From the NCBI RefSeq assembly GCF_039533965.1, contig NZ_BAAAUN010000001.1:124001-188000 (forward strand): a DNA stretch of 64,000 nt, in the 5' to 3' direction. A program made the position numbers and the translations under genes. The notes beneath the pieces are model-generated. The model was not told the DNA's origin, searched no databases, and worked only from the letters and a program-made list of their open reading frames with translations. Below, piece after piece: positions 21,138 to 29,431 of the stretch; position 1 is the stretch's first letter, and the number at the start of each line of letters is the position of its first letter. The DNA comes from Microbacterium luteolum (GTDB taxonomy: Bacteria > Actinomycetota > Actinomycetes > Actinomycetales > Microbacteriaceae).

Positions 21138-21779
21138 ATGTACACCCCCACTTTCCAATCCGCAGGCAACCTGCCGTCCAGCCGCTACGTGCTCCCGCAG
21201 TTCGAGGAGCGCACGGCCTACGGCTTCAAGCGCCAGGACCCGTACAACAAGCTCTTCGAAGATCGCGTGATCTTCCTGGGCGTGCAGGTCGACGACGCGT
21301 CCGCCGACGACGTGATGGCGCAGCTCCTCGTCCTGGAGAGCCAGGACGCCGAGCGCGACATCACGATGTACATCAACTCGCCCGGTGGCTCGTTCACGGC
21401 CATGACGGCGATCTACGACACGATGCAGTACGTCGCGCCGCAGATCCAGACCGTCGTGCTCGGACAGGCGGCTTCGGCCGCGGCCGTGCTGCTGGCGGCC
21501 GGTGCGCCGGGCAAGCGTCTCGCGCTCCCGAACGCCCGGGTGCTGATCCACCAGCCCGCGATGGGCGAGGCCGGCCAGGGCCAGGCATCCGACATCGAGA
21601 TCCAGGCGGCGGAGATCCTCCGCATGCGCACCTGGCTCGAGGAGACGATGGCCGCTCACACGGGCAAGCCCGTCGAGCAGGTCAACCGCGACATCGACCG
21701 CGACAACATCCTCTCGGCCGCGCAGGCGCTCGAGTACGGCATCGTCGACCAGGTGCTCACCACGCGCAAGCGCGCCTGA
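21138..21779 (+). CDS. clpP2: ATP-dependent Clp protease proteolytic subunit 2
   Basis: A 213-residue ClpP paralogue with its own triad: Ser in GQAASAAAVLLAAG, His in VLIHQPAMGEAG, Asp in NRDIDRDNILSAAQAL. It has a longer N-terminal extension than ClpP1 (MYTPTFQSAGNLPSSRYVLPQFEERTAYG... partly propeptide, typical of ClpP2). A G-U-containing hairpin terminator follows, and clpX lies 4.5 kb downstream rather than adjacent, separated by the deo module. Confidence 0.96.
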   Translation: MYTPTFQSAGNLPSSRYVLPQFEERTAYGFKRQDPYNKLFEDRVIFLGVQVDDASADDVMAQLLVLESQDAERDITMYINSPGGSFTAMTAIYDTMQYVAPQIQTVVLGQAASAAAVLLAAGAPGKRLALPNARVLIHQPAMGEAGQGQASDIEIQAAEILRMRTWLEETMAAHTGKPVEQVNRDIDRDNILSAAQALEYGIVDQVLTTRKRA

Positions 21780-21795
21780 GCAGCTCGACTCCGCA

Positions 21796-21827
21796 GGGGC
21801 GTCCGTCATCACGACGGGCGCCCCTTC
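21796..21827 (+). terminator. Terminator after clpP2
   Basis: GGGGCGTCCGTC / GACGGGCGCCCC, a 12-bp stem with one G-U pair and a 5-base loop. It ends the clpP1-clpP2 unit before the deo module. Confidence 0.75.
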
Positions 21828-21864
21828 GTCGTTCCCTCCGGATGTGCAACCACTGGTGGAGCGA

Positions 21865-21880
21865 TTGCTCATATGAGCAA
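21865..21880. promoter_or_regulatory. Perfect 16-bp palindrome, likely operator of the SorC-type regulator
   Basis: TTGCTCATATGAGCAA is its own reverse complement. It lies 69 bp before the regulator's GTG, upstream of a TACTCT -10 (21908-21913). This is the only long AT-centred palindrome near the module, which makes it the best candidate binding site for the regulator encoded at 21934. Confidence 0.68.
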
Positions 21881-21933
21881 CACCGTGCGCGAACGCGGAT
21901 CAGGGCCTACTCTGGAAGAGGAAGGAGGATGCC

Positions 21934-22869
21934 GTGGAAGACGATCTGCTCATGGTCCGCGTCGCTGAGCTGTACTACGACGAGGACAAGACACAGGACG
22001 AGATCGGCGGACTCCTCAAGGTCTCCCGGTGGAAGGTCGGCCGGCTCCTGACGCAGGCGCGCGAACGCGGCATCGTCCGCATCGAGATCGTGCACCCTCG
22101 CGCACGGCGCCTCGGCCTCGAGCGTCTGCTCGTCGAGCGCTTCGGGCTGGCCGACGCGGTCGTCGTGCCCGCTCCCGACGGCGACGACGGCACGCTGGAG
22201 CGCGTCGCCCAAGCGGCCGCCGACTTCCTCTCCGCCCTCCGGCCGGCACCGCGCACGCTGGGCGTGAGCTGGGGCCGCACGCTCCGGGCGGTCGCCGAGG
22301 CGCTCCCCGACGGCTGGGCCAACGGCGTCACCGTCGTGCAGCTCAACGGCGGAGTCAGCCTGAACAGGCGATCCGGCGGCGCCGCGGGCCTCGCCGTGAC
22401 GATCGCGCAGCGCGCATCCGGACAGGTGTCACTGCTGCCGAGCCCCGCGATCCTCGAGCGCGTCGAGACCAAGCAGGCGATCGAGTCCGACCGCACGGTC
22501 GCGGCGATCCTCGAGGAGGCCGCAGACGCACAGGCGTTCCTCTTCACCGCCGGACCCTGTGACGCGACATCCGCCCACGTCGAGAACGGCTACCTCACCG
22601 CGGAGGACGTCGAAGAGCTCGCACGAAGGGGTGCGGTCGGCGACGTCCTCGGACGCTACGTCGATGCCGAGGGCAACATCGTCGACTCGCAGCTCGACGC
22701 CCGCACCGTCGGCGTCTCGCTCGACCGTCTGCGCGGGGCGAAGCGCGCGATCTTCGTCACCGCGGGCCCCGCCAAGCACGACATCGCGCGTACAGTCGTG
22801 ACCAGCGGCCTGTGCGGCGTTCTGGTGACCGATGAGACCACAGCACGAGCATTGTTGGAGGAACAGTGA
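21934..22869 (+). CDS. SorC/DeoR-type sugar-binding transcription regulator
   Basis: A 311-residue regulator starting at GTG 21934 after AAGGAGGA. The N-terminal winged helix reads VAELYYDEDKTQDEIGGLLKVSRWKVGRLLTQARERGIVRIEI, typical of the SorC family; the rest is a NagB-like sugar-phosphate sensor (LGVSWGRTLRAVAEAL, QLNGGV, FLFTAGPCDATSAHVENGYL, and GDVLGRYVDAEG near the effector loop). Its stop overlaps the deoC start by four bases (GTGA), so it heads the deoC-aldehyde dehydrogenase operon. By analogy with B. subtilis DeoR the effector is probably deoxyribose-5-phosphate or a related sugar phosphate; this is inference. Confidence 0.88.
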   Translation: MEDDLLMVRVAELYYDEDKTQDEIGGLLKVSRWKVGRLLTQARERGIVRIEIVHPRARRLGLERLLVERFGLADAVVVPAPDGDDGTLERVAQAAADFLSALRPAPRTLGVSWGRTLRAVAEALPDGWANGVTVVQLNGGVSLNRRSGGAAGLAVTIAQRASGQVSLLPSPAILERVETKQAIESDRTVAAILEEAADAQAFLFTAGPCDATSAHVENGYLTAEDVEELARRGAVGDVLGRYVDAEGNIVDSQLDARTVGVSLDRLRGAKRAIFVTAGPAKHDIARTVVTSGLCGVLVTDETTARALLEEQ

Positions 22870-23867
22870 CGACCAAAGAACTCAGCCGCAGAGCGGCGGT
22901 GGACGTCCTCGGCGGTGAGCCGGACGACGCCACCCTCCGACGCTTCCTGCACGGGCTTCCGGGCGTCGACGCCGTCGGCCTGGAGCAGCGGGCCGCCGGA
23001 CTCGGCACGCGATCGATCAAGACCACGTCGAAGGCGTGGGCGCTCGACACGATCATCAAGCTGATCGACCTCACCACGCTCGAGGGTGCAGACACTCCCG
23101 GCAAGGTGCGCTCGCTCGTCGCGAAGGCGAAGAGCCCGGATGCCGCGGATGCGTCGACTCCCCGGGTCGCGGCCGTCTGCGTTTATGGCGACATGGTCGG
23201 CGACGCGGTCACCGCGCTCGGCAGTCTCCACGGAGACCCCGACGACGGGCTGATCTCGGTCGCCGCCGTGGCCACCGCGTTCCCCAGCGGACGCTCGTCG
23301 CTGGCGATCAAGCTCGCCGACACGGCCGAAGCGGTCGCCGCCGGAGCCGACGAGATCGACATGGTCATCGACCGCGGGGCATTCCTCTCCGGGCGCTACG
23401 GTCTTGTCTTCGACCAGATCGCCCAGGTGAAGGAGGCCTGCCGCCGCGAGGACGGCTCGTACGCCTCGCTCAAGGTGATCCTCGAGACCGGCGAGCTCAA
23501 CACCTACGACAACATCAAGCGCGCGTCGTGGCTCGGCATCCTGGCGGGCGGCGACTTCATCAAGACCTCGACCGGCAAGGTCCAGCCCGCGGCCACGCTG
23601 CCCACCACGCTGCTCATGCTCGAGACCGTGCGCGACTGGTACCGCGGCACGGGCGAGAAGATCGGCGTGAAGCCCGCCGGCGGCATCCGCGCATCGAAGG
23701 ACGCCGTGAAGTACCTCGTCACGGTCGCCGAGACGGTGGGGGAGGAGTGGCTCCAGCCGCACCTGTTCCGCTTCGGCGCGTCGAGCCTGCTCAACGATGT
23801 GCTCCTGCAGCGTCAGAAGCTCAGCTCCGGCCACTACTCCGGCCCCGACTACGTCACGATCGACTAG
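22866..23867 (+). CDS. deoC: Deoxyribose-phosphate aldolase
   Basis: A 333-residue TIM-barrel class I aldolase that cleaves 2-deoxyribose-5-phosphate to acetaldehyde and glyceraldehyde-3-phosphate. It belongs to the long form (E. coli DeoC is about 260). The Schiff-base lysine is in GDFIKTSTGKVQPAATL, with VAAVCVYG, AVATAFPSGRSS, GADEIDMVID and GVKPAGGIRASKDAV as barrel strands. Start GTG 22866. The acetaldehyde it produces is the plausible substrate of the aldehyde dehydrogenase that starts eight bases downstream. Confidence 0.96.
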   Translation: MTTKELSRRAAVDVLGGEPDDATLRRFLHGLPGVDAVGLEQRAAGLGTRSIKTTSKAWALDTIIKLIDLTTLEGADTPGKVRSLVAKAKSPDAADASTPRVAAVCVYGDMVGDAVTALGSLHGDPDDGLISVAAVATAFPSGRSSLAIKLADTAEAVAAGADEIDMVIDRGAFLSGRYGLVFDQIAQVKEACRREDGSYASLKVILETGELNTYDNIKRASWLGILAGGDFIKTSTGKVQPAATLPTTLLMLETVRDWYRGTGEKIGVKPAGGIRASKDAVKYLVTVAETVGEEWLQPHLFRFGASSLLNDVLLQRQKLSSGHYSGPDYVTID

Positions 23868-23875
23868 GAATCCCC

Positions 23876-25318
23876 ATGTCATTTCTGGAATACGCTCCGG
23901 CACCGGAGTCGAAGGCGATCCTGAACCTCAAGGACAGCTACGGACTGTTCATCGACGGCGAGTTCGTCGATGGCTCAGGCACGAGCTTCAGCACCATCTC
24001 GCCCTCGGATGAGACGCGCATCGCCGAGATCGCCACGGCGGATGACGGCGACGTCGACCGCGCCGTCGCCGCGGCTCGCCGCGCCTACGAGAAGACCTGG
24101 TCGAGGATGAGCGGGCGCGACCGCGGCAAGTACCTCTTCCGCATCGCCCGCCTCGTGCAGGAGCGGGCCCGCGAGCTCGCCGTCGCCGAGAGCCTCGACA
24201 ACGGCAAGCCCATCAAGGAGAGCCGCGACGTCGACGTTCCGCTCGTCGCCTCCTGGTTCTTCTACTACGCGGGGTGGGCGGACAAGCTCGACCACGCGGG
24301 GCTCGGCGCGAATCCCCGTGCGCTGGGCGTCGCCGCGCAGGTGATCCCGTGGAACTTCCCGCTGCTGATGCTCGCGTGGAAGCTCGCCCCGGCCCTGGCC
24401 GCCGGCAACACGGTCGTGCTGAAGCCGGCCGAGACCACGCCGCTGACCGCCCTGATCTTCGCGGAGATCCTGCAGCAGGCCGACCTTCCTGCCGGTGTCG
24501 TGAACATCGTGACGGGCGCCGGCGCGACCGGCGCGACCCTCGTGCGCCACCCCGACGTCGACAAGGTGGCCTTCACCGGTTCCACCGGCGTCGGCCGCGA
24601 CATCGCCAAGGCCGTCGCCGGCACGAAGAAGAAGCTGACGCTCGAGCTCGGCGGCAAGGCCGCCAACATCGTCTTCGACGACGCGCCCATCGACCAGGCG
24701 GTCGAGGGCATCGTGAACGGCATCTTCTTCAACCAGGGTCACGTCTGCTGCGCAGGCAGCAGGCTGCTGGTGCAGGAGTCGATCCACGACGAGGTCATCG
24801 ACCGGCTCAAGAACCGCTTGTCGACGCTGCGCCTCGGTGATCCGCTCGACAAGAACACCGACATCGGTGCGATCAACTCGGCGGCTCAGCTCGCCCGCAT
24901 CCGGGAGCTCAGCGATATCGGCGAGGCCGAGGGTGCGGAGCGCTGGACCGCGGACTGCGTCATCCCGGAGAAGGGGTTCTGGTTCGCGCCGACGATCTTC
25001 ACCGGCGTCGAGGCATCGCATCGCATCGCCAGGGACGAGGTGTTCGGGCCGGTGCTCTCGGTGCTGACCTTCCGCACCCCGGCCGAGGCGATCGCCAAGG
25101 CGAACAACACGCCGTACGGGCTCTCCGCCGGCATCTGGTCGGACAAGGGGTCGCGCATCCTCGCGGTCGCCGATCGTCTGCGCGCCGGAGTGATCTGGGC
25201 GAACACGTTCAACCGTTTCGATCCGTCGAGCCCGTTCGGCGGCTACAAGGAGTCCGGATACGGCCGCGAAGGCGGACGTCAGGGCCTCACCGCCTACCTC
25301 AAGGGAGCCGCAGCATGA
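23876..25318 (+). CDS. Aldehyde dehydrogenase (complete) of the deo module
   Basis: A 480-residue NAD(P)-dependent dehydrogenase, starting MSFLEYAPAPESKAIL (ATG 23876). All active-site elements are present: PWNFPLLMLAWKLAPALAAG for the oxyanion Asn, cofactor loop FTGSTGVGRDIA, general-base Glu in LELGGKAANIV, and the nucleophile in NQGHVCCAGSR; C-terminal PFGGYKESGYGREGG closes the catalytic domain. Adjacent to deoC it most likely oxidises acetaldehyde from deoxyribose-phosphate cleavage to acetate. The next gene overlaps by four bases (ATGA). Confidence 0.93.
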   Translation: MSFLEYAPAPESKAILNLKDSYGLFIDGEFVDGSGTSFSTISPSDETRIAEIATADDGDVDRAVAAARRAYEKTWSRMSGRDRGKYLFRIARLVQERARELAVAESLDNGKPIKESRDVDVPLVASWFFYYAGWADKLDHAGLGANPRALGVAAQVIPWNFPLLMLAWKLAPALAAGNTVVLKPAETTPLTALIFAEILQQADLPAGVVNIVTGAGATGATLVRHPDVDKVAFTGSTGVGRDIAKAVAGTKKKLTLELGGKAANIVFDDAPIDQAVEGIVNGIFFNQGHVCCAGSRLLVQESIHDEVIDRLKNRLSTLRLGDPLDKNTDIGAINSAAQLARIRELSDIGEAEGAERWTADCVIPEKGFWFAPTIFTGVEASHRIARDEVFGPVLSVLTFRTPAEAIAKANNTPYGLSAGIWSDKGSRILAVADRLRAGVIWANTFNRFDPSSPFGGYKESGYGREGGRQGLTAYLKGAAA

Positions 25319-26166
25319 GCAAGCGTCTGACCGTGCCGAAGACGTACAAGCTCGCGATCGGCGGGGCGTTCCCGCGGAGCGAGTCGGGCCGGACCTACGA
25401 GGTGCTGTCGCCGAAGGGCGCGTTCCTGGCCAACGCCGCGCAGGGATCCCGCAAGGATGCCCGCGACGCCGTGGTCGCCGCGCGCGCCGCCGTCAAGGGC
25501 TGGTCGGGTGCGACCGCCTACAACCGCGGACAGGTGCTGTACCGGGTCGCCGAGGTGCTCGAGGGGCGCCGTGCGCAGTTCATCGACGAGATCGTCGCCC
25601 AGGAGGGCGGATCCTCGTCGGCCGCTGCCGCGCAGGTCGACGAGGCGATCGACCTCTGGGTCTGGTACGCCGGCTGGTGCGACAAGTACGCGCAGGTCGC
25701 CGGAAACGCGAACCCCGTCTCGGGTCCGTACTTCAACATCTCGGTGCCGGAGCCGACCGGCGTCGTCGCGATCGTCGCGCCGCAGGACTCGGCGCTGCTG
25801 GGCCTGGTCTCGGTCGTCGCACCTGCGCTCGTCGCAGGCAACGCCGTCGTGGTGATCGCGAGCGAGCAGCATCCGCTCTCCGCCATCAGCCTCGCCGAAG
25901 TGCTTGCTACCAGCGATGTGCCCGGGGGAGTCGTCAACGTCCTCACCGGCTCGCCGGCTGAGATCGCGCCGTGGCTCGCCTCGCACCAGGACGTGAACGC
26001 GCTCGATCTTGCCGGAGCGGGCGATTTGGACTGGGTCGACATGCAGATCGCCGCGGCCGAGACGCTGAAGCGCGTCCTCGCGCCGGGAGAGGTCGTCGCC
26101 TCGCCCGAGCGCATCGGCGCCTTCACCGAGGTCAAGACCGTCTGGCACACGAAGAGCATGGTCTGA
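25315..26166 (+). CDS. Half-length aldehyde dehydrogenase homologue lacking the catalytic cysteine
   Basis: A 283-residue protein that matches only the cofactor-binding half of an aldehyde dehydrogenase: YKLAIGGAFPRSESGRTYEVLSP at the N-terminus, then IDLWVWYAGWCDKYAQVAG and the strand EPTGVVAIVAPQDSALLGLVSVVAPALVAGNAVV. The oxyanion Asn of PWNFP is replaced (APQDS), the ELGGK general-base motif and the GxxCxxxxR nucleophile are absent, and the sequence ends shortly after the Rossmann domain. It is not a broken gene: the frame is clean and translationally coupled to the complete enzyme. The pair resembles ALDH16, where a full and a degenerate domain are fused; here they are two polypeptides. 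It may form a stabilising subunit. Confidence 0.82.
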   Translation: MSKRLTVPKTYKLAIGGAFPRSESGRTYEVLSPKGAFLANAAQGSRKDARDAVVAARAAVKGWSGATAYNRGQVLYRVAEVLEGRRAQFIDEIVAQEGGSSSAAAAQVDEAIDLWVWYAGWCDKYAQVAGNANPVSGPYFNISVPEPTGVVAIVAPQDSALLGLVSVVAPALVAGNAVVVIASEQHPLSAISLAEVLATSDVPGGVVNVLTGSPAEIAPWLASHQDVNALDLAGAGDLDWVDMQIAAAETLKRVLAPGEVVASPERIGAFTEVKTVWHTKSMV

Positions 26167-26167
26167 T

Positions 26168-26226
26168 CCGAGACGACCGGAGGGGGGGTGCGCAGTGACT
26201 GCGCACCCGGCCTCTCGTCGTCTCGG
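26168..26226 (+). terminator. Two-part terminator after the deo module
   Basis: Outer arms CCGAGACGAC (26168-26177) and complement (26217-26226) enclose an inner hairpin of GGGTGCGCAGT (26186-26196) and its complement (26198-26208). Confidence 0.8.
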
Positions 26227-26278
26227 GTCGTTGCCAGACCGGTACGCGCCAATGCGGCCCTGTGTCGTACGCAGAGGT

Positions 26279-26284
26279 TAGGCT
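26279..26284 (+). promoter_or_regulatory. -10 element of clpX
   Basis: TAGGCT with a predicted start near 26291 and a 32-base leader ending in a strong AGGAGGA ribosome-binding site. clpX thus has its own promoter, as expected from its separation from clpP. Confidence 0.5.
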
Positions 26285-26322
26285 CGAAGAACGATCTCTG
26301 GATCCCCCATAGGAGGACGCGC

Positions 26323-27591
<1,269 letters not shown>

Positions 27592-27665
27592 GTCCGGCCC
27601 GCGGCGACGAGCCGCGGGAGCGTCCAGCCGTCCGGGATGTCGGTGGCCACGCGTAGCGTCACGCC

Positions 27666-28775
27666 ATGCGCAGCTTCCAGATAGCGATCCCGGACGACGT
27701 CATCGACGACCTTCGTGCGCGGCTCGCGCGAACTCGGCTGCTGCCGGACTCGCCTCGTCGCCCAGAGGCGGGCCTGTCCGCCGAGTACCTCCGTGCGCTC
27801 GTCGACAGCTGGGCGGACTTCGACTGGCGGGCTCGCGAGCGATCGCTGAACGAGAATCCGCAGTACCTCGCCGACGTCGACGGCACCGACATCCACTTCG
27901 TCCACCTTCCGTCCGATCGGCCCGAAGCGCCCGTACTGCTCGTCATGCACGGGTGGCCCCACACGTTCGCTCTCCAGCTCGAGTTCGCGCGGTTGCTGCC
28001 GGACTTCCACGTCGTGGTTCCGAGCCTCCCGGGGTTCGGCTTCTCCGCGCCGTTCGACGGCACGCTGACCGAGCGCGTGATGGCAGAACTCATGCACACG
28101 CTCATGACGGACGTGCTCGGGTATCAGCACTACCTCACCTACGGCGAAGACGTCACCGCCAACGTGAGCGACCTCATCGCCGCGAGCCACCCGGAGGCGG
28201 TGCAGGGGATACTCGCGACCCACGCGCACTTCGGCACCTCGGAGGAACGCGACGCTCTGGAGGAACCGGAGGCGCGAGCGTTCTTCGACGCACTCGCCGC
28301 CCGTGGCGGGCCGCATGGTGCCTACGGGCACATCCAGGCGACGCGCCCCGACACGCTCGCCGTCGGGCTCAACGATTCTCCCGCCGGCCTGCTCGCATGG
28401 CTCACCGAGAAGCTCGTCGAGTGGAGCGACACGCCCACTGCGCAGCCGGAGCTGGTCGAGCGACGGATCTCGCGCGACCGGATTCTCACCGAGGCGACGA
28501 TCTACTGGGCGACACAGAGCATCGCAACGTCCTTTCGCCCCTACTTCGACGGCGGTGGCGACGAGCGGATCCCCCCGGTCGAGGTGCCGGCGGCTGTCGC
28601 GATCCAGACGCACGAACACGACTACCCGGAGAGCGTCGCCCGCGCGTACTATCGCGACCTGCGCTCCTTCGATCGGATGCCGGAGGGAGGGCACTTCGCT
28701 GTCGCCGAAGTCCCGCAGGCGATGGCGGAGCGGATGCGCGCCTTCGCGCGCGGGCTCGGGCTACTCGCGGTGTGA
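27666..28775 (+). CDS. Epoxide hydrolase, alpha/beta-hydrolase fold
   Basis: A 369-residue enzyme with the epoxide-hydrolase N-terminal domain (FQIAIPDDVIDDLRARLARTRLLPD...LVDSWADFDWRARERSLNENPQYLADVDG) followed by the hydrolase fold. The oxyanion motif is HGWPHTF, the nucleophile position is YGEDVTANV (Asp of the usual G-G-D/G-x-D elbow), a lid tyrosine pair is expected around IYWATQSIATSFRPY, and the catalytic His lies in EGGHFAVAE near the end. The substrate is unknown; family members open epoxides to diols. It is monocistronic and convergent with the methyltransferase. Confidence 0.88.
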   Translation: MRSFQIAIPDDVIDDLRARLARTRLLPDSPRRPEAGLSAEYLRALVDSWADFDWRARERSLNENPQYLADVDGTDIHFVHLPSDRPEAPVLLVMHGWPHTFALQLEFARLLPDFHVVVPSLPGFGFSAPFDGTLTERVMAELMHTLMTDVLGYQHYLTYGEDVTANVSDLIAASHPEAVQGILATHAHFGTSEERDALEEPEARAFFDALAARGGPHGAYGHIQATRPDTLAVGLNDSPAGLLAWLTEKLVEWSDTPTAQPELVERRISRDRILTEATIYWATQSIATSFRPYFDGGGDERIPPVEVPAAVAIQTHEHDYPESVARAYYRDLRSFDRMPEGGHFAVAEVPQAMAERMRAFARGLGLLAV

Positions 28776-28791
28776 TGTCAGGAGGCGCGGA

Positions 28792-29424
28792 TCAGCTCAG
28801 GGCAGCATCCGCGACGAGTTCCGCGATGAGCAGCTCGTCGGTTCCGTCGCTCCAATCCCGGTGGCGCCGCATCGTGAAGCCGTAGCTCCCGAAGGTCTCG
28901 GCGAGGCGCGTGGTGCTCGAGTAGGGCTCGTGGTCGCGGTCATAGGGCCTGTCGGCCGTGGAGGCCTCGGGAGCGCCGTGTCCGGACGTGTCGATCTTGC
29001 GGAAGGTCGCGGTGACGAGACGCCCGCCGGGCCGCAGAAGCCGGCGCCACTCCGCGGCCGCTCCGGCGACCTCGGGAATGATGTGCAGCGCTGTCACGCA
29101 GGTGATCAGGTCGACGGATCCCGAGGGGAGCGGGATCGCGGAGGCTTCCGCCTCGATCCACCGGGCTTTCGGTAGGTGCGACCGTGCGACGTCCAGCATC
29201 CCGGCGGAGATGTCGACGCCGATGAGGTGCGGATCGGCGGCCCTCGACGCGATCTCCCGGAGCACGAGACCGGTGCCGGTGGCGACATCCAGAACGACGT
29301 CCGCCTCGGACAGGTCGAGGAACTCGGCCGTCGCCGCGGCGACCGAGCGATGCATCGCGCTCTCGTCGTAGCGGGAGGCACGCGCGTCGAAGGCGTCGCT
29401 GATCAGGCGCAGCGGGTCCTGCAT
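28792..29424 (-). CDS. Class I SAM-dependent methyltransferase
   Basis: A 210-residue enzyme. The SAM-binding Rossmann motif I is VVLDVATGTGLVLREIA, motif II is LIGVDISAGMLDVAR, and post-motif strands LPSGSVDLITCVTALHII and RRLLRPGGRLVTATF follow. Its layout is that of small-molecule methyltransferases of the Methyltransf_11 group. It starts eight bases after the M3 peptidase stop on the same strand and so is probably co-transcribed with it; substrate unknown. Confidence 0.88.
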   Translation of the reverse strand: MQDPLRLISDAFDARASRYDESAMHRSVAAATAEFLDLSEADVVLDVATGTGLVLREIASRAADPHLIGVDISAGMLDVARSHLPKARWIEAEASAIPLPSGSVDLITCVTALHIIPEVAGAAAEWRRLLRPGGRLVTATFRKIDTSGHGAPEASTADRPYDRDHEPYSSTTRLAETFGSYGFTMRRHRDWSDGTDELLIAELVADAALS

Positions 29425-29431
29425 GCGCGTC

